A DNA stretch of 64,000 nucleotides from Streptomyces caatingaensis (GCF_001187435.1 NZ_LFXA01000002.1:744001-808000), one strand, 5' to 3'. Numbered from the stretch's first letter, positions 1-8,980 are shown. Notes: generated by a model from the letters alone, not told the origin. Translations and numbers: made by a program.

Positions 1-1
1 G

Positions 2-694
2 AGGGAGGCGGTGGGGCACCTGATCGGCTTCCTGTCCCGGCTGCTGGCCGCGAAGCGTGCCGAGCCCGGCGACGACCTCCTCTCCGACCTCATCGCCGTC
101 CGCGACGACGAGGGCGACGCCGCGGGGGGCCGGCTCTCGGAGGACGAGCTGATGTCGCTCGCCTTCCTCCTCCTCTTCGGCGGCTACGAGAACGTCGTCC
201 ACCTCATCGGCAACACGGTCCTGGCCCTGCTGGAGCGTCCCGGACTCGCCGCGGAGCTGCGAAAGGATCCGGACGGTCTTCCGGGCCTGGTGGAGGAGGT
301 CAACCGCTGGGACGGGCCCGTTCCGCTGGCCATCCGGCGCTTCCCGCTCCAGGACGTCGAGATCGGCGGCGTCACCGTGCCGGCCGGCGAGACGGTCCTC
401 CTCTCCCTGGCCTCCGCCAACCGCGATCCCCGCCGCTTTCCCGACCCCGACCGCCTTGACCTGCGGCGCGGCGCCTCCGGCCATCTCTCGCTCGGTCACG
501 GCATCCACTACTGCCTCGGTGCCGCCCTCGGCCGCATGGAGGCCGAAACGGCCGTCGCCGCACTCCTGTCCCGCTGCCAAGAACTGGAACTGGCTGTTCC
601 GGTCGCCGATCTGACGTGGCGTCCGACCATGCGGTCGCGTGGCTTGATTTCGCTGCCCGTGCGCTGCGTTCCGTCAAGACGAACAGGTTTTTGA
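2..694 (+). CDS. Cytochrome P450, C-terminal part (cut by window edge)
   Basis: Heme monooxygenase; the N-terminal half lies before the window, and the frame is open from base 2. Visible parts: an I helix with LLFGGYENVV, an ExxR-type K helix (EEVNRW), the ANRDPRRFPDPD meander and the heme loop HGIHYCLG with the thiolate cysteine. Two positions are unusual: the I-helix acid/threonine pair, normally AGxET, reads GGYEN, so the oxygen-activating Thr is Asn, and the heme-loop Phe is Leu (LSLGHG). The protein ends about 55 residues after the Cys, which is normal. A strong terminator follows 38 bases downstream. The substrate cannot be told; family assignment is firm. Confidence 0.93.
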   Translation, partial: REAVGHLIGFLSRLLAAKRAEPGDDLLSDLIAVRDDEGDAAGGRLSEDELMSLAFLLLFGGYENVVHLIGNTVLALLERPGLAAELRKDPDGLPGLVEEVNRWDGPVPLAIRRFPLQDVEIGGVTVPAGETVLLSLASANRDPRRFPDPDRLDLRRGASGHLSLGHGIHYCLGAALGRMEAETAVAALLSRCQELELAVPVADLTWRPTMRSRGLISLPVRCVPSRRTGF

Positions 695-732
695 TGCATG
701 ACCCATCCGTGATGAGGTAGAAAAGACATCGA

Positions 733-770
733 GCCCGCCCGGTGTGCATCCCCCGTCGCACCGGGCGGGC
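733..770 (+). terminator. Intrinsic terminator after the P450 gene
   Basis: A perfect 12-bp stem (GCCCGCCCGGTG at 733-744 with its complement at 759-770) around a 14-base loop, followed by CTTTCG. It sits 39 bases after the P450 stop and before the converging gene that ends at 852, so it may serve both strands. Confidence 0.85.
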
Positions 771-851
771 CTTTCGTCTGTCGGGAGGCGTGCGGCGCGC
801 GCTGCCGTACGGGGCGGCGCGGTCCGGGTCCGGGGGCGGAACGCCCGTCCC

Positions 852-1433
852 TCACCCGCTCCCCGGCGGGAACTTCAGCAGCGTCACCGCCGCGATCATC
901 TGGATGCTCACCGAGGCGACCGCCTTGCGCGTCGGCAGGTGGTGCTGGCCACGGATCAGCAGCGTGGCCAGGGCGCAGCCGAAGGCCGTCGTCACGGAGG
1001 CCGCCGCGCGGACGGGAACGGAGCCGGCCGGGAGCCAGACGTCGAGGACCAGGCGGGGCAGGTCCGTCGCCCAGAAGACGAGGACGAAGAGGCTGGCCGT
1101 CGGGCCGAGGCGGCCGTTGCCGCCGAGGCGGCGGGCGATGGCGTGGGTCACCAGGCCCAGCAGGACGCTGGCGAGCAGCACGGCGGCGGAGCCGATGGCC
1201 ATCGCCTGGAGGGCGAGGGACGGGTCCACGTCCCACTGCGCCCAGAAGGAGTCCTTGGCCAGGGTGCCCAGCGCCCCGCACAGCAGGCACAGGAACATGG
1301 CGGCTCCCCAGACGCTCCGGTCCCGGGCTTCGTCGAGGACCTCGACGGGCCGGTACCAGAGCCCGAGTATGAGCCGGTGCCAGAAGAGCCGGCGGGGTTC
1401 CGCGCTGGGTGCGGTCGTGGTGGTCAGGGGCAT
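852..1433 (-). CDS. Yip1-like multi-pass membrane protein
   Basis: A 193-residue integral membrane protein. The N-terminal part (about residues 18-35, RLFWHRLILGLWYRPVEVLDE) resembles the amphipathic start of bacterial Yip1-domain (PF04893) proteins, and hydrophobic segments follow near 42-60, 73-98, 110-130, 140-160 and 168-188. No catalytic motif is visible. It is a single gene, separated from the APC permease upstream by about 100 bases. Function is unknown; the Yip1 match is by pattern and would need a profile search. Confidence 0.7.
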   Translation of the reverse strand: MPLTTTTAPSAEPRRLFWHRLILGLWYRPVEVLDEARDRSVWGAAMFLCLLCGALGTLAKDSFWAQWDVDPSLALQAMAIGSAAVLLASVLLGLVTHAIARRLGGNGRLGPTASLFVLVFWATDLPRLVLDVWLPAGSVPVRAAASVTTAFGCALATLLIRGQHHLPTRKAVASVSIQMIAAVTLLKFPPGSG

Positions 1434-1531
1434 GGATGCCGTTCTATCACCGTACGGGGCGGAGGCCCGAGTCCGGGTCGCCGGGCGGAGGTGCAGGCGT
1501 GCGGCCGGATGTCAAGGGGCCGGACGGACCG

Positions 1532-3028
1532 TCAGGCGGGCGTCGGCTCCACGGGACCGGCCCCGGCGTCGGGCTCGGGGGCCGGGTCGCCGGCGTCCCG
1601 CTCCAGGAACTCCTCGCGGATCTCGCGGGGCCCGAAGGGCCAGATCCGCTCGTAGCGCGCCCAGCCGAGGAACGCGACGCAGCCCGCCGCGAACCAGGCG
1701 AGCGACCACTCGATGGGGTGCCGCCCCGGGGAATTGCGGTCCGCGTAGCCGTAGATGACGAGCCAGCCGACGAGCGCCACCAGACTCGGCAGCGGATAGA
1801 GCCACATCCGGTACGGGCGGCGCAGCCGGGGCTGGCGGCGGCGCAGCACGGTGACGGCGGCGATCTGGCCGAGCGCCTGCACCAGGACCATGACGGTGGT
1901 CAACAGCTGGATGAGCGTGGCCAGATCGGTGTGACGGCCGATCAGGAAGCCGGCGCAGCCGATCGCCCCCATGGTCAGCAGTCCGAGGACCGGGAAGCGG
2001 TGCCGCGGGTGCAGGGTGCCGAAGGGGCGGAAGAAGACCTTCTCCCGGGCCGCGTTGTAGGGGATGCGGGAGGCGCCGAGGAGTCCGGTGAAGACGGAGG
2101 CGACGGCGGTGACGAGGATGAGGACGGTGACGGCGTCGGCGGCGCCCTTGCCCCAGGTCTTCTCCATGACCGCCGAAGCGACCGAGGTGGAGGCGATGTT
2201 GCCGGGGTCGAGCATGTCGTGCCAGTCGACGACGCCGAGCGTGCCCACCTGGAGGAGCAGGTAGATCGTCATGATGCCGAGGATGGACCAGATGATGGAG
2301 CGGGGCAGGTTGCGCCCGGGGTTCTTGATCTCGGCGCCCATGTAGGCCGTGGTCCAGTAGCCGCCGTAGTCGTAGATGCCGATGGTCAGGCCCGCCGCGA
2401 AGCCGGTCCAGAAGTGGTCGGAGCCCGGCTCGAAGGCGTGCGCGGGGTAGGTGAAGGCACGGTCGGGGCTGAAGTGGGTGTAGGCGGCGACGATGACGAG
2501 GGCGACGGCCGCGATCATCACGCACCACATGACGGCGTTGATCCGGGCCAGCTTCTCCACCCGTCCCCACAGCAGCGCGACGACGAGCACGATGAGGGCG
2601 AGCCCGGTGAGGTCGCCCTCCAACTGGCCCATGCCGGGCCGGAGGTAGCCGAGGTACTGGATGAAGCCCATGACGCCGCTGGCCATGCCGAGCGGCAGGT
2701 AGAGCATCGACGTCCACACGAAGAGGAACGGCATCAGCCTGCCGGTCCGGTACTGGAACGCCTCGCGCAGATAGACGTAACTGCCGCCCGCGCCGGGCAT
2801 GGCGGCCCCCAGCTCGGCCCACACCAGCCCGTCGGCGAGCGCGAGCACGGCCCCGGCGAGGAAGCCGATGACGGCCTGCGGGCCGCCGAAGGCCGCCACC
2901 ATGAGCGGGATGGTGACGAACGGCCCGATGCCGCACATCTGGCTCATGTTGATGGCCGTCGCCTGGAAGAGCCCGATCCGGCGGACGAATCCGGCCTGCC
3001 CGTCCGGCTCGTTCGCTCCGTCTGCCAT
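1532..3028 (-). CDS. APC-superfamily amino acid permease
   Basis: A 498-residue, 12-segment secondary transporter of the amino acid-polyamine-organocation type, importing amino acids or amines. Typical features: the first helix with a broken, glycine-rich stretch (NMSQMCGIGPFVTIP, about residues 28-42), the second-helix GGPQAVIGFLAG, the GAAMPGAGGSYVYLREAF element, and a charged C-terminal tail. A weak AGAGG lies about 12 bases before the ATG. Start region and the cobalamin-riboswitch leader of the divergent NiCoT gene share the intergenic space. Substrate cannot be read from sequence. Confidence 0.9.
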   Translation of the reverse strand: MADGANEPDGQAGFVRRIGLFQATAINMSQMCGIGPFVTIPLMVAAFGGPQAVIGFLAGAVLALADGLVWAELGAAMPGAGGSYVYLREAFQYRTGRLMPFLFVWTSMLYLPLGMASGVMGFIQYLGYLRPGMGQLEGDLTGLALIVLVVALLWGRVEKLARINAVMWCVMIAAVALVIVAAYTHFSPDRAFTYPAHAFEPGSDHFWTGFAAGLTIGIYDYGGYWTTAYMGAEIKNPGRNLPRSIIWSILGIMTIYLLLQVGTLGVVDWHDMLDPGNIASTSVASAVMEKTWGKGAADAVTVLILVTAVASVFTGLLGASRIPYNAAREKVFFRPFGTLHPRHRFPVLGLLTMGAIGCAGFLIGRHTDLATLIQLLTTVMVLVQALGQIAAVTVLRRRQPRLRRPYRMWLYPLPSLVALVGWLVIYGYADRNSPGRHPIEWSLAWFAAGCVAFLGWARYERIWPFGPREIREEFLERDAGDPAPEPDAGAGPVEPTPA

Positions 3029-3198
3029 GGCGGTGCCTGCCTCTCGTAGCCCGGTGGGTGCGGTGACTGTGGCTCCGGCGCGAGCGCCGAGTCAAGACTC
3101 GTGCGCGGCGGGTCGCGGGCGCGCGCCGAAACAGGAACATGACAATCACCACTCCCGCCGCTCCGGCCCGCGACGTGCCGTTAGAGTGGCCCGGCCGT

Positions 3199-3393
3199 GG
3201 TGTTCGGGAAGACCGGTGCGGAGCCCCTGGCTCCGATTCCGGCGCGGCCCTCGCCACTGTGATCGGGGAGTTACCGTCCCGTTCCGCGCGTCCGAACGGG
3301 ATCCCCCGCCGGGCCGCGCGGAGCCACTGGCCGCAGCCGGCTGCCGGGAAGGCAGGGACGGGCGCGACGGACCCGTCAGCCAGGAGACCGGCC
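3199..3393 (+). promoter_or_regulatory. Cobalamin riboswitch (leader of the NiCoT gene)
   Basis: Conserved pieces occur in the usual order: GGGAAGACCGGTGCGGAGC near 3205, the CGCCACTGTGATCGGGG core (B12 box region) at 3252-3267, GCCACTGG at 3323, CCGGGAAGGC at 3344-3353 and AGCCAGGAGACCGGCC at 3378-3393. The aptamer ends about 50 bases before the start codon, so B12 would repress expression, probably by hiding the ribosome site. A possible -10 (TAGAGT) lies at 3182-3187. This implies that cobalt uptake is turned off when the cell has cobalamin. Confidence 0.92.
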
Positions 3394-3442
3394 ACGGCAT
3401 CTCACGAACGGATTCCACGAGGTGCTGGAGCGTGACCCGCAC

Positions 3443-4579
3443 ATGACCCTGCCCACCGACGTCCCCAGCGGCACCGCCACCGCCGCCCGGACGCCCTCCT
3501 TCCGCTGGCGCCGCGAGGACACCGTCAGAACGGCCGGCCTCCTGGCCGTCATCGCCGCCCTGCACGTCGTCGCCTTCGGCGTCCTCTTCCTGCTCGTCGT
3601 GCCGAACCACTACGAAGTGGGCTCCAAGGTCTACGGCGTCGGCCTCGGCGTCACCGCCTACACCCTCGGCATGCGGCACGCCTTCGACGCCGACCACATC
3701 GCCGCGATCGACAACACCACCCGCAAGCTGATGGCGGACGGCAAGCGCCCGGTCTCCGTCGGCTTCTGGTTCGCGCTCGGCCACTCCAGCGTGGTCGTCG
3801 TCATGGCCGCCCTCGTCTCGGGCGGCACGCGGCTCGCCGGCACGCTGATGGACGAGGACTCCACCGCCCACCAGACCCTCGGCGTGGTCGGCACCTCCGT
3901 CTCCGGCGGCTTCCTCTACCTCATCGCCGCGCTCAACCTCGTCGCCCTCGCCGGCATCACCCGGATCTTCCGCGCCCTGCGCGACGGCCGCTACGACGAG
4001 CGGGAGCTGGAACGGCAGCTCGACTCCCGCGGGTTCATGAACCGCATCCTCGGCCGCTTCACCAACTCCATCAGCCGGCCCGGCCAGATGTACCCGCTCG
4101 GCTTCCTCTTCGGCCTCGGCTTCGACACCGCGACCGAGGTCACCCTGATGGTGATGGCCGGCTCCGGCGCCGCCGCGGGCCTGCCCTGGTACGCGATCCT
4201 CTGCCTGCCGCTGCTCTTCGCCGCCGGCATGAGCCTCTTCGACACCCTCGACGGCACGTTCATGAACTTCGCCTACCAGTGGGCGTTCTCCAACCCCGTG
4301 CGCAAGGTCTACTACAACCTCACCATCACCGGCCTGTCCATCGCCGTCGCCTTCCTCATCGGCACCATCGAACTGGTCGGCGTCCTCCACGAGAAGCTCG
4401 GCCTGGACGACCCCGTGAGCACCTGGATCGCCGGACTCGACCTCGACAACGTCGGCTTCGTCATCGTCGGCCTCTTCGTGGTCGTCTGGGCCGTGGCCCT
4501 GGCGTACTGGCGCCTCGCCAAGGTGGAGCAGCGGTGGGCCGCGCGGTCACCGGCGGCCGGGGTGCCCGCCGAGGGCTGA
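3443..4579 (+). CDS. NiCoT-family nickel/cobalt permease
   Basis: An HoxN/NixA/NicT-type high-affinity permease for Ni2+ or Co2+. The signature HX4DH is present in helix II (RHAFDADHIAAIDN), followed by FALGHSSVVV and LGFDTATEV, the other family motifs, with eight or so membrane segments. It is read from behind a cobalamin riboswitch, which points to cobalt supply for B12 synthesis as the main job. Start: the frame is open to a GTG at 3422 without a ribosome site; ATG 3443 has GGAG 12 bases upstream and is preferred. The length of 378 residues is normal. Known NiCoTs under B12 riboswitches usually prefer cobalt; selectivity here is inferred. Confidence 0.93.
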   Translation: MTLPTDVPSGTATAARTPSFRWRREDTVRTAGLLAVIAALHVVAFGVLFLLVVPNHYEVGSKVYGVGLGVTAYTLGMRHAFDADHIAAIDNTTRKLMADGKRPVSVGFWFALGHSSVVVVMAALVSGGTRLAGTLMDEDSTAHQTLGVVGTSVSGGFLYLIAALNLVALAGITRIFRALRDGRYDERELERQLDSRGFMNRILGRFTNSISRPGQMYPLGFLFGLGFDTATEVTLMVMAGSGAAAGLPWYAILCLPLLFAAGMSLFDTLDGTFMNFAYQWAFSNPVRKVYYNLTITGLSIAVAFLIGTIELVGVLHEKLGLDDPVSTWIAGLDLDNVGFVIVGLFVVVWAVALAYWRLAKVEQRWAARSPAAGVPAEG

Positions 4580-4703
4580 GCGCACACCGCCGCGGGCGGT
4601 CCGGGCACCCGGCCCCGTCCGGCTCACCCCCGAACCGCCCGCACCCGACGGGCCCTTGCCGAACGACGGCCGGGCACACCCCCGGTGGCGCTACCGTGAA
4701 CCC

Positions 4704-5522
4704 ATGGAGCGCGAGAAAGTCACCCTCACCGGTGCCCCCGAGACCATGCTCGCCACCCTCTACGGCCGGGCGCTCGACAGCCGTTCGCCGCGTTCGCTGC
4801 TCCACGACGACACGGCGTACCGCACGGTCCGGCGGATCGACTACGACTTCGCCCACGCCGGGATCTCCACCGCGAACGCCGTCCAGATCGCCCTGCGCGG
4901 CAGGCAGTTCGACGACTGGACCGAGGCGTTCACCGTACGGCACCCCGAGGCCACCGTGCTCCACCTGGCCTGCGGACTCGACAGCCGCGTCCACCGCCTC
5001 GCGCCCCCGCCGGCCGTCCGCTGGATCGACGTCGACCACCCGGCCGTCGTCGCACTCCGCCGGCGGCTGCTCCCAGCCCCCGAGGGCGACTACCGGCTCG
5101 TCGGCACGTCGGTGACCGAGGACGGCTGGCTGGAGGAGCTGCCCGCCGACAGACCGACGGCGGTGGTCTTCGAGGGGCTCTCGATGTACCTCCGGGAGGA
5201 GGAGGGCCTGCGCCTGATCCGCCGGATCACCGGGCACTTCCCCGGCGGCGAGCTGATCTTCGACGCCTTCGGCCCGCTGGGCATCCGCGCGCAGCACCTC
5301 ATCCCCGCCGTGCGGAACGCGGGGGCCACGCTCCACTGGGCCGTCGACGACCCCCGCCGGATCGAGGCCCAGCGCGAGGGCGTGCAGCTGCTGGAGGCGC
5401 GGCGCGCCCACGAGCTGGGCGGCATCGACGGCCTCTCGGCGCGGCACCGCTGCTACGCCTGGCTGCTGGGCAGGACGCCCCGGGTGCGGAACGCCTGGCG
5501 GATCATGCGCTTCCGCTACTGA
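4704..5522 (+). CDS. Class I SAM-dependent methyltransferase, LCMT/TcmP type
   Basis: A 272-residue methyltransferase of the leucine carboxyl methyltransferase-like family (PF04072; TcmP and related O-methyltransferases). The SAM-binding motif VLHLACGLDSRVHRL is followed by WIDVDHP (the acidic residues that bind SAM) and VVFEGLSMYL, all typical. In Streptomyces such genes are often unlinked to any pathway, and no biosynthetic partners are visible here. ATG 4704 has no Shine-Dalgarno site, but TACCGT stands 8 bases before it, so a leaderless transcript is likely. An in-frame ATG at 4656 is less likely. The substrate is unknown. Confidence 0.88.
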   Translation: MEREKVTLTGAPETMLATLYGRALDSRSPRSLLHDDTAYRTVRRIDYDFAHAGISTANAVQIALRGRQFDDWTEAFTVRHPEATVLHLACGLDSRVHRLAPPPAVRWIDVDHPAVVALRRRLLPAPEGDYRLVGTSVTEDGWLEELPADRPTAVVFEGLSMYLREEEGLRLIRRITGHFPGGELIFDAFGPLGIRAQHLIPAVRNAGATLHWAVDDPRRIEAQREGVQLLEARRAHELGGIDGLSARHRCYAWLLGRTPRVRNAWRIMRFRY

Positions 5523-5523
5523 T

Positions 5524-5542
5524 TTCCGGCCGCGATCCGGAA
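5524..5542 (+). terminator. Short hairpin after the methyltransferase gene
   Basis: A 6-bp stem (TTCCGG with CCGGAA) around a 7-base loop begins immediately after the stop codon, with no T-tract. It could be a weak terminator or chance. Confidence 0.25.
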
Positions 5543-5671
5543 GACGATCTTGGCGTGTTGCGACCCCGGACCCAGGGCCAGGAAGTGAGGGCGGAAGCGA
5601 CTCCGGGTAGAGGCCGGACGGGCCGTGCACCCCTTACCGTGATCGGGAACGACCGCACGTAAGGAGCCGAG

Positions 5672-6523
5672 ATGCAGAGGGACCGTGGCCACGGATGGGA
5701 CGGCGAACTGCTCGACCTGGACGCCTATCTGGCGCGCGTCGGGTACGACGGGGAGCGGGCGCCGACGCTCGCCGCGCTGCGGGGGCTGCATCGTGCGCAC
5801 GTCACCTCCATACCCTTCGAGAACTTCGCCGCGGTGCTCGGCGAGCCGGTCGCCCTCGACCTGCCCTCCCTCCAGGAGAAGCTCGTGCGCGGCCGCCGCG
5901 GCGGCTACTGCTTCGAGCACGCCGTCCTCTTCGCCGCCGCGCTCGAACGCCTCGGCTTCGGGGCGACCGGGCTGAGCGGCCGCGTCACCCTCGGCGCCGG
6001 CACGGCCAACCCGCAGACCCACGCCCTGCTGGCCGTCCGGGCCGCCGACGACGAGCGGCTGTGGCTCTGCGACGTCGGCTTCGGCAGCGGCCCCCTGGAG
6101 CCGGTGGAGATCCGGGACGGCGCGGAGGCGGACTTCGACGGCTGGCGGTTCCGCATGGAGCGCCGCACGGGCGCGCTCGGCGCCGACGAGTGGTGGCTGC
6201 ACCAGCGCAAGGAGGGCCGCTGGCAGGACCGCCACACCTTCGCCCTGACCCCGGCCTCCCCCAAGGACTGGCTGATGGGCAGCCACTACGTCGCCACCCA
6301 CCCGCGCTCGCCGTTCGTACGGCGCCTGTACGCCCAGACGTTCTGCGCCGCCCGCCACCAGGCGCTCGACGCGACGACCTGGACGACGTACCTGCCCGAC
6401 GGCACCGCCACCGAGCGCAAGATCGAGGCGGACGCGCTGGGCCGGGTGCTGGCGGAGGAGTTCGGGATCGAGCTGGACGCCGCCTCCCTGGCCCGGCTGC
6501 GGGACGGCCTCGACTCGGCCTGA
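5672..6523 (+). CDS. nat: Arylamine N-acetyltransferase
   Basis: A cytosolic enzyme that moves an acetyl group from acetyl-CoA to arylamines or hydrazines, or in some pathways acts as an amide synthase. The full catalytic triad is visible: Cys80 in RGGYCFEHAVLF, His117 in NPQTHALL and Asp134 in LCDVGFGSG. IPFENF near residue 47 is also conserved. The length of 283 residues is normal. AAGGAG sits 7 bases before the ATG. The downstream glycosylase gene starts 36 bases after the stop and may be cotranscribed. No rifamycin-like cluster is nearby, so a general detoxification role is more likely. Confidence 0.95.
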   Translation: MQRDRGHGWDGELLDLDAYLARVGYDGERAPTLAALRGLHRAHVTSIPFENFAAVLGEPVALDLPSLQEKLVRGRRGGYCFEHAVLFAAALERLGFGATGLSGRVTLGAGTANPQTHALLAVRAADDERLWLCDVGFGSGPLEPVEIRDGAEADFDGWRFRMERRTGALGADEWWLHQRKEGRWQDRHTFALTPASPKDWLMGSHYVATHPRSPFVRRLYAQTFCAARHQALDATTWTTYLPDGTATERKIEADALGRVLAEEFGIELDAASLARLRDGLDSA

Positions 6524-6558
6524 GTTGCCGCCCCGGCCCCCGCCGTCACACTGGAACC

Positions 6559-7422
6559 ATGCCCGAGCTGCCGGAAGTGGAGGCGCTGGCCGGGTTCCTG
6601 GCCGGGCGGCTCGCCGGCCGGACGGTCGAGCGGGTGCTCCCGGTCGCGATCAGCGTGCTCAAGACGTACGATCCGCCGCTGTCCGCCCTGGAGGGGCGGA
6701 CGGTGACGGACGTCCGCCGGCACGGCAAGTTCCTCGACATCACGACGGACGGCGGGCCGCACCTCGTCCTCCACCTCGCCCGCGCCGGCTGGGTGCGCTG
6801 GCGCGACACCCTGCCCGCCGCGCCCCCGCGCCCCGGCAAGGGGCCGCTGGCGCTGCGGGTGCGCCTGACGGACGGCGCCGGCCTCGACCTCACCGAGGCC
6901 GGCACGCAGAAGCGCCTGGCCGCCCACTGCGTCCTCGACCCCGCCGACGTGCCGGGCGTCGCCGCCCTCGGCCCGGACCCGCTCTCCGCCGCCTTCACCC
7001 GCGAGGCGTTCGCCGCCCTCCTGAAGGGCGAACACCGCCGTATCAAGGGCGTGTTGCGCGACCAGTCCGTCGTCGCCGGCATCGGCAACGCCTACTCGGA
7101 CGAGATCCTGCACGCCGCCCGCACGTCCCCCTTCGCCCTGGCCGACGGCCTCTCCGACGAGCAGGCCGCCGTCCTGTACGAGGCGCTGCGCTCCACGCTC
7201 GCCGAGGCCGTGGAACGCGCACGCGGCCGCGCCGCCGACGAACTCAAGGACGAGAAGCGGTCCGGGATGCGCGTGCACGGCCGCACGGGCGAGCCCTGCC
7301 CGGTCTGCGGCGACGTGATCCGCGAAGTGGCCTACCACGACTCGTCGTTGCAGTACTGCGCCCACTGCCAGACGGGCGGGAAGGTCCTCGCGGACCGGCG
7401 CCTGTCGCGGCTGCTGAAGTAG
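6559..7422 (+). CDS. Fpg/Nei-family DNA glycosylase/AP lyase (variant zinc finger)
   Basis: A base-excision repair enzyme of the MutM/Nei family, 287 residues. The start PELPEVE supplies the catalytic Pro2 and Glu3, RHGKFL holds the conserved Lys, and GIGNAYSDEIL is the helix-two-turn-helix DNA-binding element. A C-terminal zinc finger is present (CPVCG and CAHCQ). Odd: classical Fpg has a Gly-Arg-Ser/Thr-Thr hairpin before the third Cys whose Arg contacts the phosphate; here it reads YHDSSLQYC, so that Arg is missing and the tail continues TGGKVLADRRL. This suggests the divergent actinobacterial subgroup, and lesion range may differ. The frame stays open far upstream, but ATG 6559 is the only start compatible with PELPEVE. 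Confidence 0.92.
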   Translation: MPELPEVEALAGFLAGRLAGRTVERVLPVAISVLKTYDPPLSALEGRTVTDVRRHGKFLDITTDGGPHLVLHLARAGWVRWRDTLPAAPPRPGKGPLALRVRLTDGAGLDLTEAGTQKRLAAHCVLDPADVPGVAALGPDPLSAAFTREAFAALLKGEHRRIKGVLRDQSVVAGIGNAYSDEILHAARTSPFALADGLSDEQAAVLYEALRSTLAEAVERARGRAADELKDEKRSGMRVHGRTGEPCPVCGDVIREVAYHDSSLQYCAHCQTGGKVLADRRLSRLLK

Positions 7423-7425
7423 CCC

Positions 7426-8868
7426 TCAGTCGCGCGGCATCCCGCGCGCGTCGGCGTGCGCCAGCTCCGAGTGCCGGTACGAGTACGAGAAGTAGACCGC
7501 CAGCCCGATCACGAACCACACCGCGAAGCGCACCCACGTCTGCCACGCCAGATAGGTGATCAGCCAGACCGACGCGACGACGCCGACGCCCGGGACGAAC
7601 GGGACCGCCGGGCAGCGGAAGGAGCGCGGCAGTCCGGGACGCCGGTAGCGCAGGACGATCACGGCGGTGCACACGACGGCGAAGGCCAGGAGGATGCCGA
7701 TGTTGGTCAGTTCGGCGGCCTCGCCGATGGGCACCAGGCCCGCGATCGCCGCCGAGGCGACGCCCACGATCCACGTCACCCGCGTCGGCACGTGCCGCGT
7801 CGGGTGCGTGTGCGCGAACCACTTCGGCAGCAGCCCGTCCCGCGACATGGCGAACCACACCCGGGTCACGCCCAGCATGAACGTGAACATCACCGTCAGG
7901 ATGCCGATGATCGCGCCCACCGCGACCACGTCCGCGATCCCGCCCAGCCCCACGGACTTGAACGCCGTGGAGAAACCGCTCGCCTTGTCGATGCCCTGGT
8001 AGTTCTGCATCCCGGTCAGGACGAGGCACGCCAGGACGTAGAGGACCATCGAGACGCCGAGGGAGTACATGATGGCCCTCGGCATGTGGCGCTGGGCGTC
8101 CTTCGACTCCTCGGCGGCCGTGCTCATGGCGTCGTAGCCGAAGACGGCGAAAAAGACCGTCGCCGCGCCCGTGAACGCCCCGCTCACGCCGAACGGGAAG
8201 AAGGGGTGGTAGTTGGCGGTCCTGATGTGGAAGAAGCCGACGGCCACGACCAGCAGCACCACCACGACCTTGAGGACGACGACGATCGTCTCGAAGCGGG
8301 CCGCGCTCCTGATGCCCAGCGTCAGCAGATACGCGATGAGCAGGCACAGCACCGCCGCGAAGAGGTCCACACGGTGCCCGTCGCCCGTGCCGGGCGCGCC
8401 GAGCATCCAGTGCGGCAGGTCGGCCCCGGTCTCCCGCACCAGGAAGTTGACGTAGCCGGAGATGCCGATGGCGACGACGGAGACGATCGCCGTGTACTCC
8501 AGCAGCAGGTCCCAGCCGATGAACCAGCCGCCGATCTCGCCGAGGACCGCGTACCCGTAGGTGTAGGCGGAGCCGGCGCGCGGGATCAGGCCGGCGAACT
8601 CGGCGTACGAGAAGGCCGCCGCCGCGCTCGCGACCCCCGCGATGAGGAACGAGACGAGCACCGCCGGACCGGCCACGCCGTTGGCGATGGTGCCCGCGAG
8701 GCTGAAGATGCCGGCGCCGATGATGCCGCCGACGCCGATCGCGGTGAGCTGCCACAGCCCGAGGGTGCGCGTGAGGTGCTCGCCGTGCGCCTCGGCCGTC
8801 TCCGCCTCCTCGATGGTCTCGATCGGCTTGCGGCGCAGGATGCCCTGTCCTGCCCGGAGTCCGGCCAT
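7426..8868 (-). CDS. Cationic amino acid transporter-like APC permease
   Basis: A 480-residue permease of the CAT/YfnA branch of the APC superfamily. The first helix has IGVGGIIGAGIFSLAG, and the later FFAVFGYDAMSTAAEE (helix 6 region) and MSRDGLLPKWFA are hallmarks of this branch. The N-terminal cytosolic stretch (RRKPIE) is also typical. It converges on the glycosylase gene with only 3 bases between the stops. It is read alone. Likely imports arginine, lysine or another amino acid; the exact substrate is not deducible. Confidence 0.92.
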   Translation of the reverse strand: MAGLRAGQGILRRKPIETIEEAETAEAHGEHLTRTLGLWQLTAIGVGGIIGAGIFSLAGTIANGVAGPAVLVSFLIAGVASAAAAFSYAEFAGLIPRAGSAYTYGYAVLGEIGGWFIGWDLLLEYTAIVSVVAIGISGYVNFLVRETGADLPHWMLGAPGTGDGHRVDLFAAVLCLLIAYLLTLGIRSAARFETIVVVLKVVVVLLVVAVGFFHIRTANYHPFFPFGVSGAFTGAATVFFAVFGYDAMSTAAEESKDAQRHMPRAIMYSLGVSMVLYVLACLVLTGMQNYQGIDKASGFSTAFKSVGLGGIADVVAVGAIIGILTVMFTFMLGVTRVWFAMSRDGLLPKWFAHTHPTRHVPTRVTWIVGVASAAIAGLVPIGEAAELTNIGILLAFAVVCTAVIVLRYRRPGLPRSFRCPAVPFVPGVGVVASVWLITYLAWQTWVRFAVWFVIGLAVYFSYSYRHSELAHADARGMPRD

Positions 8869-8940
8869 GGCCGTGTCCTCTCCCTCGTGGCCGCCGGCCC
8901 TGCGGCGGCTGCTGACGGGCCGCTCATCATGGTGTACCCG

Positions 8941-8975
8941 CGGCGGGGACGGAAGGCGCCGCTCCGTCCCCGCCG
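8941..8975 (-). terminator. Hairpin terminator after the GH92 gene
   Basis: A perfect 13-bp inverted repeat (CGGCGGGGACGGA at 8941-8953 and its complement at 8963-8975) with a 9-base loop, 5 bases beyond the stop of the GH92 gene read leftward. No T-run follows, as is usual in high-GC actinobacteria. Confidence 0.75.
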
Positions 8976-8980
8976 GGTGT

